11,286 bases of DNA from Euryarchaeota archaeon UBA60 (GTDB lineage: Archaea > Thermoplasmatota > Poseidoniia > Poseidoniales > Poseidoniaceae): NCBI GenBank assembly GCA_002503395.1, contig DARQ01000084.1:1-11286 (forward strand). Reading direction: 5' to 3'. How positions within the stretch are numbered: position 1 is the stretch's first letter; every line of letters begins with the position of its first letter. A program made the position numbers and the translations under genes. This document shows positions 1-6,102 of this stretch, one piece after another. Below the pieces are notes generated by a model. That model was not told where the DNA came from, ran no database searches, and saw nothing but the letters and a program-made list of their open reading frames with translations.

Positions 1-665
1 GCGCGCACCCGCGGGAACGCCAGCGGGATCAGCGCGACCAGCAGGAAGGCCACGGCGAGCGCGATGGTCACGCGCCAGTCCCACTCGACGATCGACGACC
101 CGAGCACCGAGTACATCGCCGCACGCAGCGGTCCCGACACCAGCACCGCGGTGCCGAAGGCGACGAACGACATGGAGGAGAGCCCCGCCGCCCAGTGCAC
201 GCTCGACATGGGCGCCAACGGGTGCGCGGTGATCAGCCCGACGAGCCAGACCCCGGCGCGCTCGACCCGCTCCTCGAACTTGAGGAAGCGGTCGCCCAAC
301 AAGCGCATGAGGGCGTCGCGTCCAGCGCCGCGCGCGATCGAGAACTTCAGGACCGCCGAGAGGGCGATGCCGAGCGTGCCGAGCAACGTGCCGAGCACGG
401 CGCCGAACGCGAGGCCCCCGACGCTGAGCACGACCGCGGACGGCAGGAACAGGAACACCCGGAAGGTGACCAGGCCGACGAAGAGCGCCGGGCCCCACCA
501 GCCAAGGCTCTCGACCCAGACGCGCAGGTTCTGGAGCGAGGCCTGGAAGCCCTGCTCCATGTCGATCTCGATGCCGAGTTGAGCGCGCAGCAGGTAGCCG
601 CCGACGAACAGGGCGGCGACCAGCAGGACGAGCCCGACCGGGACGTAGCGCTTGGAGGGGGCCAC
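1..665 (-). CDS. VTT (DedA/TVP38/TMEM64-like) domain membrane protein, 3' end cut by window edge
   Basis: This gene reads leftward and leaves the window before its stop. I translated it by hand: 221 codons are present, with an in-frame TAA (677-675) four codons before a GTG at 665-663. That GTG is the only start that keeps the first membrane helix. Hydrophobic segments lie at about residues 8-27, 57-105, 138-150, 165-190 and 199-217. The segment at residues 84-117 (GLAFGAVLGTLLGTLG followed by an aromatic/Arg/Gly-Arg end) and the later HP-x-x-P...AAGLSSMSF..FGTA stretch match the layout of the VTT fold, found in bacterial DedA proteins and eukaryotic TMEM41B/TMEM64, some of which scramble lipids or carry undecaprenyl phosphate. 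Substrate is unknown here. It sits 41 nt downstream of the secreted EF-hand gene on the same strand, so they may be co-transcribed. No clear Shine-Dalgarno sequence precedes the GTG. Confidence 0.8.
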   Translation of the reverse strand, partial: MAPSKRYVPVGLVLLVAALFVGGYLLRAQLGIEIDMEQGFQASLQNLRVWVESLGWWGPALFVGLVTFRVFLFLPSAVVLSVGGLAFGAVLGTLLGTLGIALSAVLKFSIARGAGRDALMRLLGDRFLKFEERVERAGVWLVGLITAHPLAPMSSVHWAAGLSSMSFVAFGTAVLVSGPLRAAMYSVLGSSIVEWDWRVTIALAVAFLLVALIPLAFPRVR

Positions 666-706
666 GCCCGGTGTTTAGCACTTGGCCGCCCGCCGGGCGC
701 CGCCGG

Positions 707-1213
707 TCAGCGGTCGCGCTGCCGGCGTTCCCTTGCGCCCGGCCGGCCCTCGTGCGGACGTTGCCGACCACGGCCATCGCGCACCTCGCCCTGGTCGCGC
801 CCATCGCACCCGCGGCGCGCGTAGCGCTGGCGGCGCATGCGGCGCCCTTCGCCCGACTCGGACGCCGTGCGCCGTTCCTCCCGCGAGAGCCGGCCATCGC
901 CATCGGCGTCGAACCTTGCGAGCCGCTGCTGCCGGTGTGCCTTGCGCGCGGCCGCGCGTTCCCGGTCCGACAGTCGGCCATCGCCATCGCGGTCGTACCT
1001 CTCGATCCGCTTCAGACGGCGGCTCTCGCGCGCACTGCTGCGCTCCGCTTCCGACAGCTCGCCATCACCGTCCGTGTCGAACCGCTCCAGGAGCCGCTCG
1101 TGCCGGCCCCGATCTCGTCCGAATTCCTCGTTCTCTGCGTTCTCCGCCTGCGCCGCGCCGCTGAGCAGCAGCGCCGCCGCCAGGGCCGCGAAGGCCCGTC
1201 CGATTCCCAGCAT
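707..1213 (-). CDS. Secreted triple EF-hand calcium-binding protein with Arg-rich tail
   Basis: The product is 168 aa. Residues 1-23 form a Sec signal peptide (hydrophobic core AALAAALLLSG, cleavage expected after AQA), so the protein should be exported. Three canonical 12-residue EF-hand loops occur at 46-57, 74-85 and 102-113 (DTDGDGELSEAE, DRDGDGRLSDRE, DADGDGRLSREE), each keeping Asp at 1, 3 and 5, Gly at 6 and Glu at 12, so all three should bind Ca2+. They repeat at exactly 28 residues. Residues 123-168 are very rich in Arg and Gly and probably unstructured. The ATG at 1213 is favoured by the signal peptide and by a GGGAGGA ribosome site 7 nt upstream. Such proteins are common in high-GC proteobacteria with unknown partners. 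The overlapping plus-strand frames here are shadows caused by high GC. Confidence 0.9.
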   Translation of the reverse strand: MLGIGRAFAALAAALLLSGAAQAENAENEEFGRDRGRHERLLERFDTDGDGELSEAERSSARESRRLKRIERYDRDGDGRLSDRERAAARKAHRQQRLARFDADGDGRLSREERRTASESGEGRRMRRQRYARRGCDGRDQGEVRDGRGRQRPHEGRPGARERRQRDR

Positions 1214-1220
1214 TTTGGAA

Positions 1221-1227
1221 TCCTCCC
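1221..1227 (-). promoter_or_regulatory. Strong Shine-Dalgarno site of the secreted EF-hand gene
   Basis: On the minus strand the sequence GGGAGGA lies 7 nt before the ATG at 1213. It fixes the start of the EF-hand protein and is the clearest ribosome site in the left half of the window. Confidence 0.8.
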
Positions 1228-1229
1228 GA

Positions 1230-1261
1230 CTTCGGCCGGCCCCGTGCCTGCCGGCCCGAAG
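1230..1261. repeat. Inverted repeat (11-bp stem, one-base bulge, 9-nt loop) in the divergent spacer
   Basis: Bases 1230-1240 (cttcggccggc) pair with 1250-1254 and 1256-1261 (gccgg then ccgaag), leaving C1255 unpaired and a loop at 1241-1249. It lies just upstream of the ribosome site of the minus-strand EF-hand gene. It could be a 5'-UTR hairpin or an operator. No T-run follows on either strand, so an intrinsic terminator is unlikely. In DNA this GC-rich, chance hairpins are common. Confidence 0.5.
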
Positions 1262-1537
1262 CTGGAACCGGGCAGCGCGCGAGAGGTTGCGGAGCCAATC
1301 CGAGCCGCAGCTTCACCACGCGTCGGGCGACCTCGCCCATGCCGCTGCCGCGCTGTCGTGCATGCGGAACGGTCCGAGCAGCAGGCGCAGCCTCACCGGA
1401 CCGATACCGGCCGGCACGCCCAGACCCGCCTCGATCGCCGAACGCGCGCTCGAATCAGAGCGCGGAGCTTCGGCGCATGGACAGACGGGAGCGCCTCCGG
1501 ACTCGACAAGGCGCGCTTCTGTCCGATCCTGTGCGCG

Positions 1538-2548
1538 GTGCGGGACTCAACGACGGGAGTGTTGCTGATCAACCTGGGAACGCCGGACGCCCCGCGCCCC
1601 CCCGAGGTGCGGCGCTACCTGCGCGAGTTCCTCGGCGACCCGCGCGTGATCGACCTTCCAGCACCACTGCGGGTCGCGCTTCTCGAGGCAGTCATCCTGC
1701 CGTTCCGGCCACGCCGCTCGGCCAAGGCCTACGCCAAGATCTGGACCGACGCCGGCTCGCCGCTGCTGGTCCACGGCCGCGCCCTGGCCAACGCGTTGGC
1801 GAAGACCCTGGGCCCGGCATTCCACGTCGAACTCGGCATGCGCTACGGCAGGCCCGCGATCAGCGACGCACTCGACAGCCTGGTCGCGGCACAGCTGGAG
1901 TCGATTGTCGTCGTGCCGCTCTTCCCTCAATACGCCTCGTCGTCGGTCGGCTCCGCGCTCGAGCGCGTGTACGGCGCAGCGGCGCAGCGGAGCAACGTGC
2001 CCGCGCTGCGCGTGGTTCCGCCGTTCTTCGGCGACCCGGGCTTCATCCGCGCGCTGGCCGCACTGGCCCGACCGATCCTCGAGCGCGCGGACCACCTGCT
2101 GCTGAGCTACCACGGACTGCCCGAGCGCCACGTGCGGCGGGGCGGCCCGACGTGCCTGCGAAGCCCGGACTGCTGCGACGCGCTCGGGGGACCGAACCAC
2201 GCCTGCTACCGCGCCCACTGCTTCGCCACCTCGCGCCTGCTGGCGGGGGACCTCGGGCTTCGCGACGGGGGGTTCTCGACGGGCTTCCAGTCGCAGCTCG
2301 GGCGCGCCGCATGGATCCGCCCGAGCCTCGAGGAGCGGCTCGGCGCCCTGCGTCGCGACGGCGTGGCCCGGCTCGCCGTGACGTGCCCGTCGTTCGTGGC
2401 CGACTGCCTCGAGACACTCGAAGAGATCGCGATTCGCGCGCGCCAGACCTGGAAGCAGCTCGGGGGCGAGGAGCTGGAGCTAGTGCCCTGTGTCAACGCA
2501 CATCCCGGCTGGGTCGAGGCGCTCGCATCGCTCGTGCGGGGATGCTGA
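1538..2548 (+). CDS. hemH: Ferrochelatase (protoporphyrin/coproporphyrin ferrochelatase)
   Basis: HemH inserts Fe2+ into the porphyrin ring at the end of heme synthesis. The product is about 336 aa, normal for bacteria. It opens with the family signature GVLLINLGTPDAP and contains LSYHGLPERH with the likely catalytic His192, the FQSQLGRAAWIRP block from residue 250, and TCPSFVADCLETLEEI around 285-297 with the conserved acidic residues 292-296. The frame stays open far upstream to 671, but the GTG at 1538 places the start seven residues before the signature, as in other ferrochelatases. A GTG at 1559 is too close to the signature. No good ribosome site is visible. Residues 206-228 hold five cysteines (206, 212, 213, 223, 228), matching the internal cysteine segment reported for [2Fe-2S] ferrochelatases; the cluster itself is inferred. 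The stop overlaps the next gene's start by 7 nt, implying translational coupling. Confidence 0.93.
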   Translation: MRDSTTGVLLINLGTPDAPRPPEVRRYLREFLGDPRVIDLPAPLRVALLEAVILPFRPRRSAKAYAKIWTDAGSPLLVHGRALANALAKTLGPAFHVELGMRYGRPAISDALDSLVAAQLESIVVVPLFPQYASSSVGSALERVYGAAAQRSNVPALRVVPPFFGDPGFIRALAALARPILERADHLLLSYHGLPERHVRRGGPTCLRSPDCCDALGGPNHACYRAHCFATSRLLAGDLGLRDGGFSTGFQSQLGRAAWIRPSLEERLGALRRDGVARLAVTCPSFVADCLETLEEIAIRARQTWKQLGGEELELVPCVNAHPGWVEALASLVRGC

Positions 2549-3384
2549 CGGGCGTGCGCCGGATCGTCCACGGCGACAACCTGGCCGCGCTTGCCGGCCT
2601 GTCCGACGACTGCGCCGACCTGGTGTACGTCGATCCACCCTTCAACACCGGCGGCCGCCAGGAGCGCACGCGCATCCGCACGGTGCGCGACCCCGACGGC
2701 GACCGCACCGGCTTCGGCGCACACCGCTACCGCACCCAGAAGCTGGGCGCGTCGGGATTCGACGACGCCTTCGACGACTACCTGGGTTTCCTCGAGCCGC
2801 GCTTCCTCGAGGCACGCCGCATCCTGAACCCGCGCGGCTCGTTCTTCCTGCACGTCGACTGCCGCGAGGTGCACTACTGCAAGGTGCTGCTCGACGGGAT
2901 CTTCGGGCGCGAGTCGTTCATGAACGAGATCATCTGGGCCTATGACTACGGCGCACGTACCCGGCGCCGCTGGCCCGCGAAGCACGACACGATCCTCTGG
3001 TACGCGATGGACCCGCGCAGCTACGTCTTCGAGTACGAGGAGATGGACCGCATTCCGTACATGGCGCCGGGCCTCGTAGGCAAGGAGAAGGCCGCGCGCG
3101 GCAAGACGCCTACCGACGTGTGGTGGCATACGATCGTCTCACCCACCGGCCGCGAGAAGACGGGCTACGCAACGCAGAAGCCGCTGGGGGTACTCGAGCG
3201 CATCGTGAAGGTGCACTCGCGCAAAGGCGACCTGCTGGTCGACTTCTTCGCAGGAAGCGGCACCCTCGGGGTCGCGGCCGCGAAGCACGGGCGCGACTTC
3301 GTGCTCGTCGACCACCATCCGCAGGCCATCGGCGTGATGCGCGAGCGGCTCCGCGCCTGGGATCCCGAGATCGTCACGCTCTAG
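2542..3384 (+). CDS. Orphan beta-class DNA methyltransferase (N6-adenine or N4-cytosine)
   Basis: The product is 280 aa. Motif IV (VDPPFNTG, catalytic DPPF at residues 31-34) comes near the N-terminus, and the SAM-binding motif I (VDFFAGSGTLG, D234 to T241) near the C-terminus, preceded by the typical ATQKPLGVLERIV block. This IV-before-I order defines the beta class of amino-methyltransferases (CcrM, HinfI and MboII types, also type III Mod subunits). The region between, about 60-180, would hold the target-recognition part; the target base and site cannot be read. No restriction endonuclease gene lies next to it, so it may be solitary and regulatory. The ATG at 2542 overlaps the hemH stop (ATGCTGA); a GTG at 2554 is an alternative. 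Third codon positions are nearly all G/C, like the neighbours. Confidence 0.88.
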   Translation: MLTGVRRIVHGDNLAALAGLSDDCADLVYVDPPFNTGGRQERTRIRTVRDPDGDRTGFGAHRYRTQKLGASGFDDAFDDYLGFLEPRFLEARRILNPRGSFFLHVDCREVHYCKVLLDGIFGRESFMNEIIWAYDYGARTRRRWPAKHDTILWYAMDPRSYVFEYEEMDRIPYMAPGLVGKEKAARGKTPTDVWWHTIVSPTGREKTGYATQKPLGVLERIVKVHSRKGDLLVDFFAGSGTLGVAAAKHGRDFVLVDHHPQAIGVMRERLRAWDPEIVTL

Positions 3385-3396
3385 CCGGGAGACGCA

Positions 3397-5022
3397 GTGC
3401 CCGAGTTCATCTACACGCTCCAAGACCTCCGCAAGGTCGTCGGCACCGACCGCGTGATCCTCGACGACATCACGCTGGCCTTCCTGCCCGGCGCGAAGAT
3501 CGGCGTGCTCGGCGCCAACGGCGCCGGCAAGAGCAGCCTGTTGCGGATCATGGCCGGCCTCGACACCGAGATCGTCGGCGAGGCGCGGCCGGCCCCGGGA
3601 ATCCGGATCGGCTACCTGCCGCAAGAGCCCTCGCTCGACCCCTCCCTCGATGTGCTCGGCAACGTCGAGCAGGGCCTGGCCTCCGTGCGCGCGCTGCTCG
3701 AGGAGTTCGAGGAACTCAGCGCGAAGTTCGCCGAACCGATGGACGACGACGAGATGAACGCGCTGCTCGAGAAGCAGGGCGCGCTCCAGGACCGCATCGA
3801 TGCCGTCGGCGGCTGGGAATTCGAGCGCACGCTCGAGATCGCCATGGACGCGCTGCGCGTTCCTCCGGGCGACGCCGCGGTCGAGACGCTGTCGGGCGGC
3901 GAGGTGCGGCGCGTGGCGTTGTGCCGCCTGCTGCTGCAGCAGCCCGACCTGCTGCTCCTCGACGAGCCGACCAACCATCTCGACCTTCAGACTCTGGATT
4001 GGCTTGAGGATTTCCTCGCCGACTACGAGGGCTCGCTGGTGATGGTCAGTCATGACCGATATTTCCTCGACCGTACCTGCAATAATATCCTCGATGTGCA
4101 CAATGGTCACGTCAAGGGTTACAAGGGTAATTACAGCGCTTATTTACAGCAGAAGGAATTGTTCATGCAGACTTTAGAAGACCGTATCGCCAAAGCGGAA
4201 AAAGAGGTCAAACGTATTACTGGAGCCTTGCAATCGATGAAGCGGGCGAATAAATATGACAAGTCGATTTCGCAGAAGCACTTCATGTTAATGCGTCAAC
4301 AGCGGCAACTGAAATGGATGAAATCATTACGCCCGAAGCGCCGAAAAGGTCTCGCTTTCTCGCTTTCCTCGACCGATAAATCATCGCTCGATGTGCTTGA
4401 GCTGCGCAATGCCAGCCTCACCTTTGAAGGGCTTGAGAGTCCGCTGATGAATGGGGTTTTCGCGGCGGTCAGCCGCGGACAGAAGATCGGCATCGTCGGT
4501 GCTAATGGAGTTGGTAAGACGACATTATTGCGCACCCTCATCGGCGATGTGCAACTGGATGGAGGCGAGGTCGAAGTCCAGCCTGGTGCTGAAATCGGCT
4601 ATTTCCACCAAGACCATCGCACCCTCGATTTCAATCTCACCCCGGTTGAGCAGGTGCAGCGCCTGAAACCGCGCATGGAATACGGTGATATCCGGGCAAT
4701 GCTGGGGAAATTCCAATTAAATAAAGATCAGGTCGAGACCAAACTCAAATCCCTCTCGGGTGGCGAGCGCGCCCGCATAGCGTTGCTGAAACTACTGCTC
4801 GAAGACAATAATCTGTTATTGTTGGACGAGCCCACCAACCACTTGGATACCGATGCGAGGGAAGCGGTTGAAGAGGCCTTCAAGGAATATGAGGGCAGTA
4901 TCATCATCGTCAGTCATGACCGTTGGTTCCTCGACGCCATCTGTGATACCATCTGGCATCTGCCCGGTGACGGTAGCCTCAACATCTATCCCGGTAATTA
5001 TTCCCACGTTTTCCGCAAGTGA
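3397..5022 (+). CDS. ABC-F ATPase, EttA-like front half joined to a non-EttA back half (hybrid)
   Basis: The product is a 541-aa soluble protein with two ATPase domains, as in ABC-F factors that act on the ribosome. Domain 1 has Walker A GANGAGKSS (39-47), signature LSGGE (165-169) and Walker B LLLLDEPTNHLD (185-196). Domain 2 has Walker A GANGVGKTT (368-376), signature LSGGER (453-458) and LLLLDEPTNHLD (473-484). The linker at about 240-325 is charged. Residues 1 to about 190 resemble E. coli EttA closely (FIYTL, PGAKIGVLG, LLRIMAG, GEARP...IGYLPQEP). The rest does not: EttA normally has TNDLD in domain 2 and a different linker. Base composition changes at the same place, near 3960-4000. The GTG at 3397 follows a GGGAG ribosome site and the methyltransferase stop by 12 nt. 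The frame is uninterrupted, but it may be an assembly product rather than a real gene. Confidence 0.85.
   Translation: MPEFIYTLQDLRKVVGTDRVILDDITLAFLPGAKIGVLGANGAGKSSLLRIMAGLDTEIVGEARPAPGIRIGYLPQEPSLDPSLDVLGNVEQGLASVRALLEEFEELSAKFAEPMDDDEMNALLEKQGALQDRIDAVGGWEFERTLEIAMDALRVPPGDAAVETLSGGEVRRVALCRLLLQQPDLLLLDEPTNHLDLQTLDWLEDFLADYEGSLVMVSHDRYFLDRTCNNILDVHNGHVKGYKGNYSAYLQQKELFMQTLEDRIAKAEKEVKRITGALQSMKRANKYDKSISQKHFMLMRQQRQLKWMKSLRPKRRKGLAFSLSSTDKSSLDVLELRNASLTFEGLESPLMNGVFAAVSRGQKIGIVGANGVGKTTLLRTLIGDVQLDGGEVEVQPGAEIGYFHQDHRTLDFNLTPVEQVQRLKPRMEYGDIRAMLGKFQLNKDQVETKLKSLSGGERARIALLKLLLEDNNLLLLDEPTNHLDTDAREAVEEAFKEYEGSIIIVSHDRWFLDAICDTIWHLPGDGSLNIYPGNYSHVFRK
3955..4050. other. Composition and lineage junction inside the ABC-F gene
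   Basis: Counting codons, 38 of 40 third positions are G/C in 3841-3960 but only 22 of 40 in 4081-4200. Line GC falls from 44/60 at 3901-3960 to 34/60 at 3961-4080 and 26/60 at 4081-4140. TTA leucine codons and AAT/GGT-type codons appear only on the right. The first right-type codons follow directly after the DEPTNHLD coding stretch (about 3985). A short GC-rich patch at 4010-4035 makes the exact point uncertain. Confidence 0.85.
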
Positions 5023-5030
5023 ATCACTGA

Positions 5031-5040
5031 ATATTTTTCC
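5031..5040 (+). terminator. Possible archaeal T-rich terminator after the ABC-F gene
   Basis: A five-T run (5034-5038) within atatttttcc lies 9-18 nt after the stop codon, without a GC hairpin. Archaeal transcription often ends at T-rich tracts, so this would fit, but the signal is short. Confidence 0.3.
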
Positions 5041-5125
5041 TAATCAGCGCTAGATTAAGAGAAAAATTGCGTCGAAGAGTCGGCATTTCTTGAAATTCTT
5101 TGTGTTTTCGGGACTTGTCGGCGGT

Positions 5126-5133
5126 AATTTTAT
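5126..5133 (+). promoter_or_regulatory. Possible TATA-like element for the EF-hand/amidohydrolase pair
   Basis: The AT-rich octamer aattttat lies in the otherwise mixed spacer 5023-5166. An archaeal TATA box here would start transcription about 25 nt downstream, near 5158, leaving a very short leader before the ATG at 5167. A weak agagg ribosome-site-like motif is at 5158-5162. No clear BRE is visible; this is a guess from position and composition. Confidence 0.3.
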
Positions 5134-5166
5134 CCGTGACCAAGTGTACTATGTGTCAGAGGAAAA

Positions 5167-6081
5167 ATGGACGAGAAGCGCATACTCGGGTCGATGGAGA
5201 CGGGAGGTTTCGGCACCTCCGTAAACTTTGACATCGATGCAGCACCGGCGCCGAAGCGGCGCCGGAAGAACCAGTTTTGGCAACGTGCGGGTGATGAAAT
5301 CGCCGCCAAGATAGGTGGTCTCGGCATTAACCCCGAAGAATTCGGTGAACGCACAAGAGAACTCTTCGATGAGTTCGATACCGACTCATCGGGGGCCATC
5401 GATATCAATGAATTCGCGGCCGCTCTCGAGGGACTCGGATTGGATTTTCCCAATGAGCAGATTGAGCAGATGTATGGGTCTGTGGAACATGACAATAATG
5501 GTGAGATTGATTTCACCCATTTTGAGGAGTTGGTATTACTTTTCCTTGAGAAATCGGCTCTCCCGCAAGAAACTGAGATTGGATGCCCAGGGTGCGGTGC
5601 TGAAATCACCAACGAAGAATGGTTGGAGGCGCTGGTCGGATTCGTCTCTGGAGCTCATGCCCATAGCAACGAGAGCCCAGTGAAGGCGAGGATTGTACAA
5701 AATCTGCGAAATGAGGTGGTTAGAATGAGAATTCCTAATCAATCAAATGAATGGGAATTGGAAGTTGTTGACAGACTGACCAACCAAATCACCAACCTGA
5801 TACAAGCCGAAGTCTCCCGATACAGAATGGATAATGAGAATACAGATGTCGATATGATTCGCCAACAGGCCTTGCAACAGGCCAGAGATGAGTTGACCCC
5901 GGTGCTGGAGGAACAGATTTTCCAGCAGGCTGAGGCGAAATTGGCGCCGCTGATCGAGGTGCAGATACGGCAGCAGTTGGAAGCCGAGTTGGCGCAGATT
6001 TTGGACCGAGAACGACAGCAGATGGAAGCCGAGATGTGGCAGAAATTCGAACAAGAGTGGAAGGAAAGAAGTAGTGAATAG
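5167..6081 (+). CDS. Cytosolic EF-hand protein with CPGC knuckle and C-terminal coiled coil
   Basis: The product is 304 aa with no signal peptide or membrane segment. A basic patch KRRRK lies at 30-34. EF-hand loop 1 (71-82, DTDSSGAIDINE) is canonical. Loop 2 (107-118, EHDNNGEIDFTH) has Glu at position 1 and His at position 12, so it is probably weak or non-binding; the pair has calmodulin-like spacing. A CPGC pair (140-143) follows, half of a possible zinc knuckle with no second pair in view. From about 195 to the end the sequence is Gln/Glu/Leu-rich (runs such as QQALQQARDEL and IRQQLEAELAQIL) and predicts a long coiled coil, suggesting oligomerisation or partner binding. It precedes the amidohydrolase by 21 nt and lies near a Ca2+ antiporter gene, which fits a calcium-responsive adaptor; this role is inferred. 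I recognise no named family. Confidence 0.85.
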   Translation: MDEKRILGSMETGGFGTSVNFDIDAAPAPKRRRKNQFWQRAGDEIAAKIGGLGINPEEFGERTRELFDEFDTDSSGAIDINEFAAALEGLGLDFPNEQIEQMYGSVEHDNNGEIDFTHFEELVLLFLEKSALPQETEIGCPGCGAEITNEEWLEALVGFVSGAHAHSNESPVKARIVQNLRNEVVRMRIPNQSNEWELEVVDRLTNQITNLIQAEVSRYRMDNENTDVDMIRQQALQQARDELTPVLEEQIFQQAEAKLAPLIEVQIRQQLEAELAQILDRERQQMEAEMWQKFEQEWKERSSE

Positions 6082-6102
6082 TAAAGTGCTCTTCGCAGTT
6101 CT

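Larger units (their letters stand above)
1214..1537. other. Divergent intergenic spacer between the EF-hand gene and hemH
   Basis: This stretch of about 320 nt should hold the promoters for both the minus-strand EF-hand/VTT pair and the plus-strand hemH-methyltransferase-ABC-F run. I see the ribosome site at 1221-1227 and the hairpin at 1230-1261. I see no convincing -35/-10 pair, riboswitch or small gene. Open frames cross it in several phases because stop codons are scarce in this GC-rich DNA; their products (Arg/Pro/Ala-rich) look like noise. Confidence 0.6.

Noticed and set aside
64..824. Plus-strand frames over the first 800 nt
   Set aside because: The minus strand encodes a clear multi-helix VTT protein here; the plus-strand products are low-complexity and lack family features.
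1230..1261. Intrinsic terminator
   Set aside because: The stem is strong but no T-run follows on either strand, and it lies upstream of a gene start.
671..1537. N-terminal extension of the ferrochelatase frame by almost 290 codons
   Set aside because: It lies antisense to the EF-hand gene and has Arg/Pro/Ala-rich noise composition; ferrochelatases start right at the GVLLINLGTP signature.
2542..3384. Type III restriction-modification Mod subunit
   Set aside because: At 280 aa it is much shorter than Mod proteins and no Res helicase-nuclease gene follows.
1547..4110. Long minus-strand frames (1547-2218, 2206-3129, 3139-4110)
   Set aside because: They are antisense to hemH, the methyltransferase and the ABC-F gene, show no domain motifs, and arise from the scarcity of stop codons in GC-rich DNA.
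707..6081. One calcium-signalling system made of both EF-hand proteins
   Set aside because: The two EF-hand genes lie on opposite sides of the composition junction and probably come from different organisms; one is secreted, the other cytosolic.
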